Shown in pieces: positions 40,901 to 49,301 of a stretch of DNA of 64,000 nucleotides. Source of the stretch: Henningerozyma blattae CBS 6284. Taxonomy: Eukaryota > Ascomycota > Saccharomycetes > Saccharomycetales > Saccharomycetaceae. Where the stretch lies: positions 248,001 to 312,000 of the forward strand of contig NC_020189.1 in the NCBI RefSeq assembly GCF_000315915.1. The letters run 5' to 3'. The notes under the pieces are model-generated. The model was not told where the DNA came from and ran no database searches. It saw only the letters and a program-made list of their open reading frames with translations. Position numbers and translations under genes: made by a program. The first letter of the stretch is position 1, and every line of letters begins with the position of its first letter.

Positions 40901-42262
40901 TGTAAGAAAATTTTTGGCAAAGAACTAGATACAATTTTAACTTATATTTGGAACAACGTCTCATCTTCTTTGAGTACAGCGCAATATGCAGATTCAGTGG
41001 ATAATATTAAAGACGATGCTGATGAAAATTTCTTACAATTAATGAAGATAAAACAATTATTGAAGGAAAATTTTAAAAATATAGTTTTAAGTACATCTGC
41101 TGAATATTCTGCAACTATCAATAACCAGTTTGATTCAAGTTTGCATAAGAGTATTATTAAAATATTTGATTCTGGTGATATGGATGATAATAAACGAGTG
41201 ATTCAACAAAAATATTTAGAAAAAGTATTTCAAATAAATCCAGATTTTATTCATAGTAATAACGATTTACAGAAATTGTATGTTGACCTGTCATGTAGAC
41301 TTAAGGCAAGTAACCAAAAGGTATTATTGAATTGGCTGAATAATCTAAGTTTAAAGAACTTAGAATCAAATCATTTAGTTAATATTCTGAATATTTCAAA
41401 AAACTTTGAAGCATTAGCACTAATTCACACCCGAGTAGGAAAATTTGACCTCGTTGTTGATGATATAGTGCATTGCATTGAAACTTGGTTTTTAAAAGAT
41501 AAGTGTGATAGAGCTTACAATGACTTAAATAAATTCTTGAAAATTGCAATTAAATCTATTAACCAATTAAAGAATTTAGATGATAATAATGAAGTAATTG
41601 TATGTGAAAATAATATTACTAAAGATGTAACACCTCTAGATGCTAATAGAAACAGAAATATGTATTGGATAAAGCTAATCGTTACATTAATAAAGATATA
41701 TGGTAATTCTTCAGATAAAAACTTAAATAGGGATGACTGTAATAGGGCATTACAATTTTTATTTGTAGGTGTGGCAATGAAAGAATGTAATGATATTAAT
41801 GACTTCTGGGGGATAATGGCTGGTGTTTTGGAACAACAAGATATTATAATGATGAAAGTTAATACTTTAAAAGATTTGTTTGGTGATATATTTACATCAT
41901 ATGAATTAGAAAAACATATATCATCTCTTTTATTAAAAATTATCGATGAATCTTCCATTGAATTAATAAATGAGTATAAAGCTAGATTGGTGGAAGGTTG
42001 GTCTATCTTAAATGATAGATGTGATATTTGTAATAAGAAGATATGGGGAGTGGGTTTGAACTCTTCCTTATTTTTACTTTGGGAAGAGAACGAATTAAGT
42101 CATAACTCTCAGTCATACATTTCTGACGAATGTCTAAAGGCAAAATTTAATAATGAAAAATTGATTGTGTTCAAATGTCATCATGGATTCCACGCAAATT
42201 GTCTAAGAAATCTGGGCCAAAAGGGTTCGGCTTACTCTTGTTTAACCTGCAATAAAACATGA
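37940..42262 (+). CDS. VPS8: CORVET tethering complex subunit Vps8
   Basis: 1440 aa, longer than S. cerevisiae Vps8 (1274), partly from Asn/Thr-rich insertions near residues 145-165. The N-terminal WD40/beta-propeller region includes IIVGTIKGMVLIFDF and the ISSDGTYIAASYTSGDIFIWNL blade. A long alpha-solenoid follows, and a C-terminal RING-H2-like zinc domain starts at ~1361 (CDICNKKIWGVG ... FKCHHGFHANCL ... CLTCN). Vps8 binds the endosomal Rab5 Vps21 and targets CORVET to early endosomes. It is convergent with TFC3, 283 bp apart, exactly as YAL002W/YAL001C in S. cerevisiae. Confidence 0.95.
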   Translation: MTSTTDPNNTTIASSFLDVRSSSNIKLSLTKTISNSPTESGTPERFAKILANSPRNSNYDTSITATSNSINGLSNYFKDPKNTKHLIKWSNLDKIFTILKAYGDPTVIISTNSYIIVGTIKGMVLIFDFNELLQNILIPQLSSTVANNANINTATTTTVNTNSIDYLRQSVDTIKISSDGTYIAASYTSGDIFIWNLNSTPLNLSSIINSNPNFIITNNQPSNTNCLLPAMHINYHTGNLVKNFFFINSRHTAVVVLDLTLNKLVYHNGHRDSLWNLIYNSKTLLDLMDTKLLNCEYTNNSMIAILTNKSFMIYKMLAPDFQCIYHEPIQLGYEQITNSGINWSNDNTNLIFSINNNYTCLTINSIDDTISAKSTHVVPELILSLKWISPDLISILTISHQFLIIETINFNVILNLDLLVYEILIPPNKFLTYNNFKNQLLILTNYNLKFGKFISWSDLILTNVQRGNYFDALNFLKIFLNDFFPLANLINLNFDAYERIYQLKLPFLNLSLAAIKFVLKKFATQSDLENFSIDENDFHMKLHELLDMILNILLLNYKDFQEDTNSFIEQIITYLFEFDSQHPSNNATLPILYELLLEIISIQNKSVPGTLTNIKLVDPDESTQYFMDFSPIIIKNLQIYTTEIKKDPIAFKNLIISLNLNNNSNILDIDFAVNYCKQEHLFDLLIFIWNRIFMDYSTPLIDFFYLINDQTKTTHLFNELDLVDIKNNKSTLIHMENLKLTIYDYIGFILTSRQYPISDVAISLPVNQMNEIKLKFYNIIFSGTSIKWPNDSSEYLMFEENSSLVPAFPYLSLLFNYDSKRFLSLLNEVFEDSFFSEDISNDAVSSNYNLNINRQYIIDTLIDYSKQVHNSIKRDLITIFIAKNYPKYPQFINLSNHTLDNLIQNLCSTKYIDTENTANSNNLDNEILLEHERMTSLESLLTVYIPNDIEKLIILLKSKNYYLVLFKLYSKVRKFDDLLELALSVDDCKKIFGKELDTILTYIWNNVSSSLSTAQYADSVDNIKDDADENFLQLMKIKQLLKENFKNIVLSTSAEYSATINNQFDSSLHKSIIKIFDSGDMDDNKRVIQQKYLEKVFQINPDFIHSNNDLQKLYVDLSCRLKASNQKVLLNWLNNLSLKNLESNHLVNILNISKNFEALALIHTRVGKFDLVVDDIVHCIETWFLKDKCDRAYNDLNKFLKIAIKSINQLKNLDDNNEVIVCENNITKDVTPLDANRNRNMYWIKLIVTLIKIYGNSSDKNLNRDDCNRALQFLFVGVAMKECNDINDFWGIMAGVLEQQDIIMMKVNTLKDLFGDIFTSYELEKHISSLLLKIIDESSIELINEYKARLVEGWSILNDRCDICNKKIWGVGLNSSLFLLWEENELSHNSQSYISDECLKAKFNNEKLIVFKCHHGFHANCLRNLGQKGSAYSCLTCNKT

Positions 42263-42545
42263 TATATTCATATCCTTACTTATAGATACTGTATATTATA
42301 TAGACTTTAATGATTAAATTAAAGCCAAATATATTATGTAACGAATTTTCTTAAACATTTTCTAACGAAGAGAACACCAATATATAAGATTTACCTTGGT
42401 AATTTATTTGGAGTAAAGTTATATAACTATTAACCCTAAAAATTAGTTTGCTTCATTGGGCTTCTTGTATTTGTGTTACAAAAAGTCAGAAAGTTAAACA
42501 TATGATAGATACTCTTCATGTTCGTTCTACAGTTAGATATCTTAT

Positions 42546-45500
42546 TTAAGCTAATAGAGTATACCATTGATTACTAGCTTTGTATCCACCACAGTCGATT
42601 GGTATCAGCAGATATTTGTCAACTAGCCATTTTACAATATCTTCAATTTCTCTATTGGATAATAATCTGTGGCATCTAGTATGAAGTGTTTTAATATTGA
42701 TACCTGGATTAAATAATATTACGTTTATAAGTAAAGAGCAAACGTGATTCCAAACAGATGATCGTATTGATCCTGTACCATCAATCCATATTCTAGAATA
42801 AGGTTGTCCACTTGGGATTGTAATGTTTTTAATATTCCAAATATTGGAACCTAAATGTTTAGCAGAAACGATGATTGCAGGAGTTAGTTGCTTAACATCA
42901 AATTTCCTAGTTGTATAATTGAATAAGGGAATCTTTCTTGGAATTGGGATAGCATCCATATGTACATTCCTTCTAGCTATTATGTCTATTAATATCCAAG
43001 ATAGAATATCACTAAACTCATTAGATATTAATACACCATTTTCAGCTTGCATCATTTCGTATAATTTGCTTCTGATTTTTTCCACATCTTGGAATGGCTT
43101 AATGTTACCTTTACTTTCCAGTAGATCTTTAAATATACTTGTAGATTCTAACTTGGAGCCTCTTAGGTATATTTGTTTCTCCTTGGCCAAGTCTAAGATC
43201 ACTTTATCTAAGGATTCCTTAGAAAATTCATTTAGTGCATCAACTTTTTCTCTTGGAGTGATTGGGTTTTCATAGAGAATCGATCTAATTACACTCTTGG
43301 CATTATCTTCAAGAAGTAATTTTTCATCTGGTTCTTCAACATAAACATCTTTATTACACATGTAAGACTTCTTTAACAACGAAGTTTCTCTTTGGACCAT
43401 GGAAGACATTGCTAGACCTAGTTTAATATCATGATCTTTAGATGTTCTTACTAGTGTGTACCTTTTTCTATTTTCTTCGTAGTCATTATATAAAATTATT
43501 GGCTTATTCTGTTGAGAGTGGTTATAATGGAGCCATAGGTTAACTAATTTAGGTAAATCCAAAGATTCCGCATCGTCTAACGAAGCACGTCCTTTCTTTA
43601 CAGCAGTAACTAAAATCTTCCTCCATTTGTCAACGTATGCCTTCCAACCAGAATGGCCCATACGGACCCTTCTAATAGTCCATTGCTTTTTTAAGTTTTC
43701 TAATGAGTTATTTGGAAATAATCTTGTTATTTTATCCCATATAATTTCATTCTTAATACTTTTCGTAATAACGACTGCCATTATTAGAATTCTTATACCA
43801 CGTTTATTACCTAGATGGAACGTAGTATTTGTATCTTTGTTTTTTGATTTCTCTTTCTTCTTCTTTTTCTTTTCGGTCGCTAATGTTGTAGGATTATCTG
43901 TTGTATTTTGAGAGCGTTTAGCCTTACTTCTGGTTGTTCTTCTAACAGCAGAAGTTTCTGCTTCAGTATTAGAAGGTGCATTCTTATTTTTATTCGTTTT
44001 TGTACGAGATTTACTCTGAAATTTCCTTATTCTTTCAACAGATTTCATACCTCTATGGAATCTATCTTTTTCAGTTTGATCAAAGAAGTAAATATCAGTA
44101 TTATGAAGGATATCATTTGAATAAACTTTTTTATTATCCTTCTCTTTCAAAACATAGTCTGAAATAACATCTGGTTCAATATCTGGTAAATAAACAATAC
44201 GGCGACCTGAAACAGGCTCAATTTTCAGCACTAATTTGCCATTTTTAACCATTAAATCAACATCACCTCTTACAGTCTTTTTATCTAAAGTAGTTTTAGA
44301 GCCTAATTCTTTAGAAATGGCTTCATAAAATTGTTCACGAAGGTATGTCACACCTCCAGTATTTCTAATAACATCAGCTATAGCTCTTTGGCTCCAAAGC
44401 GATCTCAGAGATCCACCAGTAAATCCACCGACATTCAAAGGTTTCTGTGTTTTAGTTGATTTAGTATCATCTACCCCATTGATAGTTTTGTTAAGTGTTT
44501 CTACTTCGTTCTTAAGATCTTGAACCAGCATCTCATCTGAAATTTTTTGTTTTTTAATTGAATTTTTATCAAGATCGATTTTTTTTGGCATACATGACTC
44601 TGTAGATGTATCTTTTACTGAGTCATGTGGCTGTATATCAGTAGTTTGCTTTCTTTTACGACCTCTCATTGGAGCATATAACTTTGGTTTAATATTCAAT
44701 TCACCATGCCAAAAAAATATGTCTTTACCATTTTGAGTAGTAAATCTTAAAGTATTACTTAAGGGAGTGAAATTCGCCTTATTCAAATTAGATAACGTTT
44801 TCATTTGATATTTCATGGGTGGAAAATCTTCTGGTTCTATTGTTTCAGACCCAGCAAGTTGATTTAAACATTTCTCTTGTAAAGATTCTATAAAATTTTT
44901 TTTCCCTTCAAAATCATACACTCTTACAATTTTACTCATTGATTTATTTTTCTGTTTTTGTTTACCAATATTTGAAATGTAATATTCGCTTGCCTTCGAA
45001 AACCCTCTTTTATAATCTTTTCCTGTAATTTTACTAACAGCCTCCATTGTAGATACTCCTGATGTACCTGATTGAGATGCAAGTGCATAAGTTTGGTTTT
45101 GTATTGGAAAAAATCTATTCAATAATGGTTGATCCTTTCCTACATTAGGATTTTCCTCCATTACCAATTCTTGACCCTGTAATAAGTTATTTGCATTAGA
45201 CGAATCAAGTTCATCAAATATCTCATCATCCTCCATTCCAGTTTGATCCCCATTCCCAGATTCTTCATCAGATGTATCTGAATCAATATCAAAATTTTCA
45301 TTTAATTTTTCATTTGGAACATAATCTTTTAAGAACTTAACACAACGGATCTTTACTGATGGATTTGTTGGAGAAACAACAAATACTTTTTTAAGATAAT
45401 TTTTTTCATCTAGCCAAGCCAATGTGGATAGGAAGGATTTCGAAGTTCTAGGATCTTGATCAAATTTTAATTCACGTTTAAGATCAACAATTTGACGAAT

Positions 45501-46236
45501 ACCATTTTTGGAATTTTTAACCACTTCAATTATTTTTGGTAATGATTCTTTTATACTAATATAAGACTTGGCATCGTTTTGTGAGATAGAAAATTTCTTT
45601 AGTTTTAAAAGTTTCACAACATGGCCCTTATATATCATTTGAACACTATTGATTAAGTTGCCTAATTTTTTCACACGGCCAGTTATACTTCTTGGATCTT
45701 GGCCAGTTTCTCTTGCGACATCCTTAGTGTTAATACCTGCTTCTTTTGCCTTTGCAATTTCTAATAATATTTCAAAAGCTGCATTACCAATGGTACATTC
45801 TTTTTTGTTATAGCCAGTAAGCATTAGCCATAATTTATCTTCTGTAATACCAATCGATAACTCATTTTCAGAATCAGGGACATGATCAAATCGCTCTTTT
45901 GATATTTCTTGACCATTTCTATAGATGATAATGTCGTCAGTAGATGTTAAACAAGCAAAAACAAAATTTTTTATACTCTCATCTCCAATCGGAACTAAGG
46001 TGCTAGCAAATTCCCACAAGTGATTGATTGAAATTCCTATATTAACAGATTTAGAGAATAAACTTTTTCAGTTAGTATATGAATAATATAGGCAATGATA
46101 AAAAAAAAAAAAAAAAAAAGGGTAAACCAATGTAGCTTGCTTTTACATGTAAGTTGATTTTTTTTTTTGTACAAATGCTTTACATACTCCCTTTATTATA
46201 CGCGATTTCTTCGCAAATCAAAATTGTTAAGTTCAT
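42546..46236 (-). CDS. TFC3: RNA polymerase III factor TFIIIC subunit tau138 (Tfc3), two exons, exon 1 with a frame problem
   Basis: The model is complement(join(42546..46036,46188..46236)), 1179 aa (S. cerevisiae 1160). Exon 2 enters as RISINHLWEF after an acceptor ATAG. The branch TACTAAC is at + 46071-46077 and the donor GTATGT at + 46182-46187; S. cerevisiae TFC3 also has a 5' intron. Conserved blocks include GITEDKLWLMLTGYNKKECTI, TGQDPRSITGR, FFDQTEKDRFHRG and TKSIKNEIIWDKITRLFPNN. Tau138 binds the B-box of tRNA genes. Exon 1 from the ATG at 46236 reads MNLTILICEEIAYNKG. A further upstream ATG (46258) reads MQKIIFPDEL in another frame and matches the expected N-terminus, implying an indel or a +1 shift (see findings). 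Confidence 0.92.
46037..46187 (-). other. TFC3 intron (151 nt)
   Basis: Donor GTATGT, branch TACTAAC, acceptor ATAG. Joining A|GA restores an Arg codon and the conserved NKG-R-ISINHLWE reading. Confidence 0.85.
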
Positions 46237-46645
46237 CAGGAAAAATAATCTTCTGCATCTTATGGGTGGCTCATTCACTCAGGTAATTCAATTGGATATT
46301 TATAACAAATATATTTTATGAACTTCTAGTTATTTGTAACAAATTATTGTTATCAACTTATTATTTTTTATAAAATAATCAAAAAAAATATAAAAAACGG
46401 AGAAGCTGGGTTTCGAAGGAAGAAGGTTTTTAAATTTTTTTTTTTGTCAAAATTTGGAAAAAAAACGGAAATCAATTGGAAATTTTCAAGCTCATCGATT
46501 CAGACGATATCGTCAAAAAAAAAAAAAAAAAAGAAAATAGTAAATATGTAAATAATATAATTTCAAGAATGGTTAATTTCAAACTAAAAGTATTAAAATC
46601 GTTAAAAAAAAAAAAAAATAATAGAAATTATTCAATCATTTAGTT
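46237..46645. other. TFC3/EFM5 divergent spacer
   Basis: About 400 bp of AT-rich DNA with several A/T homopolymers. It includes the out-of-frame extension of TFC3 exon 1 (46237-46258). No other gene. I looked here for a point centromere and did not find a CDEI-CDEII-CDEIII arrangement. Confidence 0.6.
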
Positions 46646-47486
46646 ATGTCTGACTCAGATTCTGATGGTGAGTTGTATGTTGTTTTTTTGCATCCAAGAA
46701 ATTAAGCATAAATTTATATACTAACAGAAAATATAAAAAAAAAAAATGAATGAATGAATTAATTATCTATTTAGACAACTTTCATCCCATGCATTAGCTG
46801 CTTTAATGCAATTTAAACAAGAAGAACAACAACGTGAAAAGGAATTTCAAAAATTATATACCCAAGCAGATGATAAATTTGAAGAACAAAAAAAGCAAGA
46901 AGGTATGAATTTATTTAAGGAAGATTGGCAATTATCACAATTTTGGTACAGTGATGATACAGCAAGTAAATTGGGTGATGCTTTATTAGATGGTGCAGAT
47001 TCCGATACGGTTATTGCTATTGTCAGCGCTCCTTCAGTATATGCTGCCATTCAAAAAAAGACAGACTCCGAAATTCCAACAAAACATATTTATTTATTTG
47101 AATATGATAAAAGATTTGAATTACTTGCTGGTAAAGAACATTTTTATTTCTACGATTATAATAATCCATTAGAATTCGATTCGAAATTGAAGGGGAGAGT
47201 GGATAGATTACTGATTGATCCACCATTTTTAAATGAAGATTGTCAAACCAAATCATCTATTACAGCTAAAGCTTTACTTGCTAAAGACGATAATTCTAAG
47301 ACTAAAAATGGAGTTTTAAAACATAGATTGATATCATGTACTGGTGAAAGAATGTCAGATGTCATCCAGAACGTTTATCCAAATACTCATATTACTACAT
47401 TTTATCCAGAACATGGTAATGGATTAAGTAATGAGTTTAGATGCTATGCTGATTTCGAATGGGAACAATGGAAATTTGTCAAATAA
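46646..47486 (+). CDS. EFM5: eEF1A lysine methyltransferase Efm5 (N6-MTase-like fold), two exons
   Basis: The spliced CDS is join(46646..46674,46775..47486), 246 aa (S. cerevisiae YGR001C ~248, also with an intron). Exon 1 encodes MSDSDSDGE plus TT. The donor is GTATGT, the branch TACTAAC is at 46719-46725 and the acceptor is TTTAG before 46775, giving LQLSSHALAALMQFKQEE. The DPPF-type catalytic motif IDPPFLNEDCQTK is clear, and SAPSVYAAIQ and YDKRFE lie in the Rossmann methyltransferase core. It trimethylates a lysine of translation factor eEF1A. Without the short first exon the frame would start wrongly at an internal Met. Confidence 0.93.
46675..46774 (+). other. EFM5 intron (100 nt)
   Basis: GTATGT donor, TACTAAC branch at 46719-46725, TTTAG acceptor. 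TT|A makes a Leu codon and gives the conserved QLSSHALAAL start of exon 2. Confidence 0.9.
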
Positions 47487-48067
47487 AATCAATAGCTTGG
47501 TCTATATAAAATAAAAAATTTAAAAGTAAATTCGATGCTTTGGGTATATAATAAAAAAAAACAAAAAAAACACTACTAAGTAAACTCGATACTGCATATC
47601 TAGAATATAAGATTACAATAGTATATATTATATTTTACATAATTATATAAGTTTTGAATATGCAGGAGGGGAGGGGGAGAAGGATGACAGTAACTTCTGT
47701 AATTCAATACCCAAGTAAAATTTTGGAAAAAAAAACAGGATTTAAAAAAATAAATTTTTCTTTTTTTTTAGTAATGATACAAAAGAGTTCCTTCAATTAG
47801 TTTTTTCAATAGTTCATATTCAACATGGAAGGTCCACTATAAATGAACTTTTGAAATATACCTATAAGAACTATTGATACTATTCACAAAAAAAAAAAAT
47901 TTTGTTCTTTTTAAAATCTTTTATCCAGAAATTTTGATGGGAGGCGGGATTGAACTTCAACAAAGTCATGTCCAAAAGAGAAAAGATAAAAAGGTTAATT
48001 TTGTTTTTAAAATGCTTGGTATATATATAAAATTCGCTTAATCAGTAAAAATATTTAATAGACAGTC
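47487..48067. other. EFM5/RPL8 convergent spacer at a synteny break
   Basis: AT-rich with A/T runs and a GGAGGGGAGGGGGAG purine patch near 47665-47679. No gene. Gene order changes here from the block ending in EFM5 to the YHL/YLL block. I saw no TTCCGAA-type CDEIII core. Confidence 0.6.
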
Positions 48068-48838
48068 TTAAGCGGATTCAGCAGCCTTAGCCTTCTTAGC
48101 CAACTTAGCTTGGGCCTTAGCACCCATGATACCACCACCCCAGTGCTTCTTAACTTCATCGTATTTGTCGGTGAAGTTGGCGTTGATGGTGGAAACAAGC
48201 TTAGCTAAAGCAGCTTCGTCTTCTGGTCTGACTTCAGTCAAAGCAGCAACGGCAGAGGTCTTTTGGTTAACCAAAGTACCCAATCTAGCCTTACCCTTGA
48301 CGATGGCGTATGGAACACCCATCTTCTTACATAAAGCTGGTAAGAAAACAACCAATTCAATTGGGTCGACGTCGTTAGCAATCAAAACCAACTTGGTCTT
48401 TTTGTTTTCAATCAAGGAAACAACGTGGTTCAAACCGTACTTGACAACGTATGGCTTTGGAGAAGCTTCCATTCTGGTTTTACCTTCAGCAATGGCAGCA
48501 GCTTCCTTGGTCAATCTTTCCTTCTTTTCAGCTGGAGTTTCTGGTCTGTACTTGTTGAACAATTTCAAAGTTTCAGAAGCAGTGTTCTTGTCCAAAGTGT
48601 ATTGGAATTGAGCAATAGCAGGTGGAACCTTCAATCTCATAGCCAAGACCTTCTTTTGTCTTTGTAATCTGACATATTCTGGCCATTTGACGTATCTGGA
48701 CAAGTTTCTCTTTGGTTGGATAGCTTGACCAATACCAAAGTTCTTTGGGGTTGCGTTAAGCAAAGGGTTTTTAGCCTTGGTGTTCTTTGCAGATTTGGAA
48801 GCAAATGGAGCTGGAGCAACTTTCTTACCTGGAGCCAT
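48068..48838 (-). CDS. RPL8: 60S ribosomal protein eL8 (Rpl8)
   Basis: 256 aa, identical in length to S. cerevisiae Rpl8A/B. Typical segments are [23 protein letters not shown]-type [18 protein letters not shown], and the L7Ae-fold core [21 protein letters not shown] followed by [22 protein letters not shown]. It is part of the large subunit (L7Ae family). Codon use is strongly biased towards optimal codons, as expected for a highly expressed protein. It is intronless, and its upstream region carries tandem Rap1-like motifs. RPL8A/B are YHL033C/YLL045C, next to SBP1/RNP1 in S. cerevisiae, but here they are 30 kb apart. Confidence 0.97.
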   Translation of the reverse strand: MAPGKKVAPAPFASKSAKNTKAKNPLLNATPKNFGIGQAIQPKRNLSRYVKWPEYVRLQRQKKVLAMRLKVPPAIAQFQYTLDKNTASETLKLFNKYRPETPAEKKERLTKEAAAIAEGKTRMEASPKPYVVKYGLNHVVSLIENKKTKLVLIANDVDPIELVVFLPALCKKMGVPYAIVKGKARLGTLVNQKTSAVAALTEVRPEDEAALAKLVSTINANFTDKYDEVKKHWGGGIMGAKAQAKLAKKAKAAESA

Positions 48839-49301
48839 TGTGATTGAATTGGTTGGTTTTTTTTTATATGAAGTAGGGAGAAGAGAGAAGATGATGAGAG
48901 GGAATGATATTTTTTTAATACTCGATGGAAAGTATGAAAAGTATATATAGAAATGGTGAGATTGAAAGATGAAATTTCAAATCTTGAACTTGCGTGGGAG
49001 GGAAGCGGAAGCGAGAATTGAAAACTGAGCAATGGAAAATGAGCAATGGAAAATCGTTGAAAAACTTGGAACGTGCGGGTGTCCGGGTGTAGCAGGAATG
49101 AAGGCAGGAGCGACAGGCGAATCGACAGGTGAATCGACAGGCAAAACAGGTTTCTCCCCTCACATAAATGCAACCCCAACTGTGTAAGTGAATGGAATAT
49201 TATTGGTAAAACATAAATAAATACAAAAATAAAAATAAAAAATATACATAAACATGAAAACGTATATACAGTCATTAGCGTAGTAAAAATCGTTAATCGT
49301 C
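48839..49301. other. RPL8 promoter region with short tandem repeats
   Basis: Contains a pyrimidine/purine-rich leader, Rap1-like sites (49071-49092), a duplicated GAGCAATGGAAAAT (49027-49054) and three copies of a GAATCGACAGG-type unit (about 49110-49145). No gene. Confidence 0.65.
49071..49092 (-). promoter_or_regulatory. Tandem Rap1-like sites in the RPL8 promoter
   Basis: On the RPL8 strand the sequence reads TACACCCGGACACCCGCAC, two overlapping ACACCC(G) cores of the kind bound by Rap1 at ribosomal-protein genes, 230-255 bp upstream of the start codon, the usual distance. Confidence 0.6.

Noticed and set aside
46455..46485. TTGATTTCCG on the minus strand between TFC3 and EFM5, resembling a CDEIII core
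   Set aside because: The right half of the consensus is missing (TTTTTT instead of GAA) and no CDEI occurs at the required distance.
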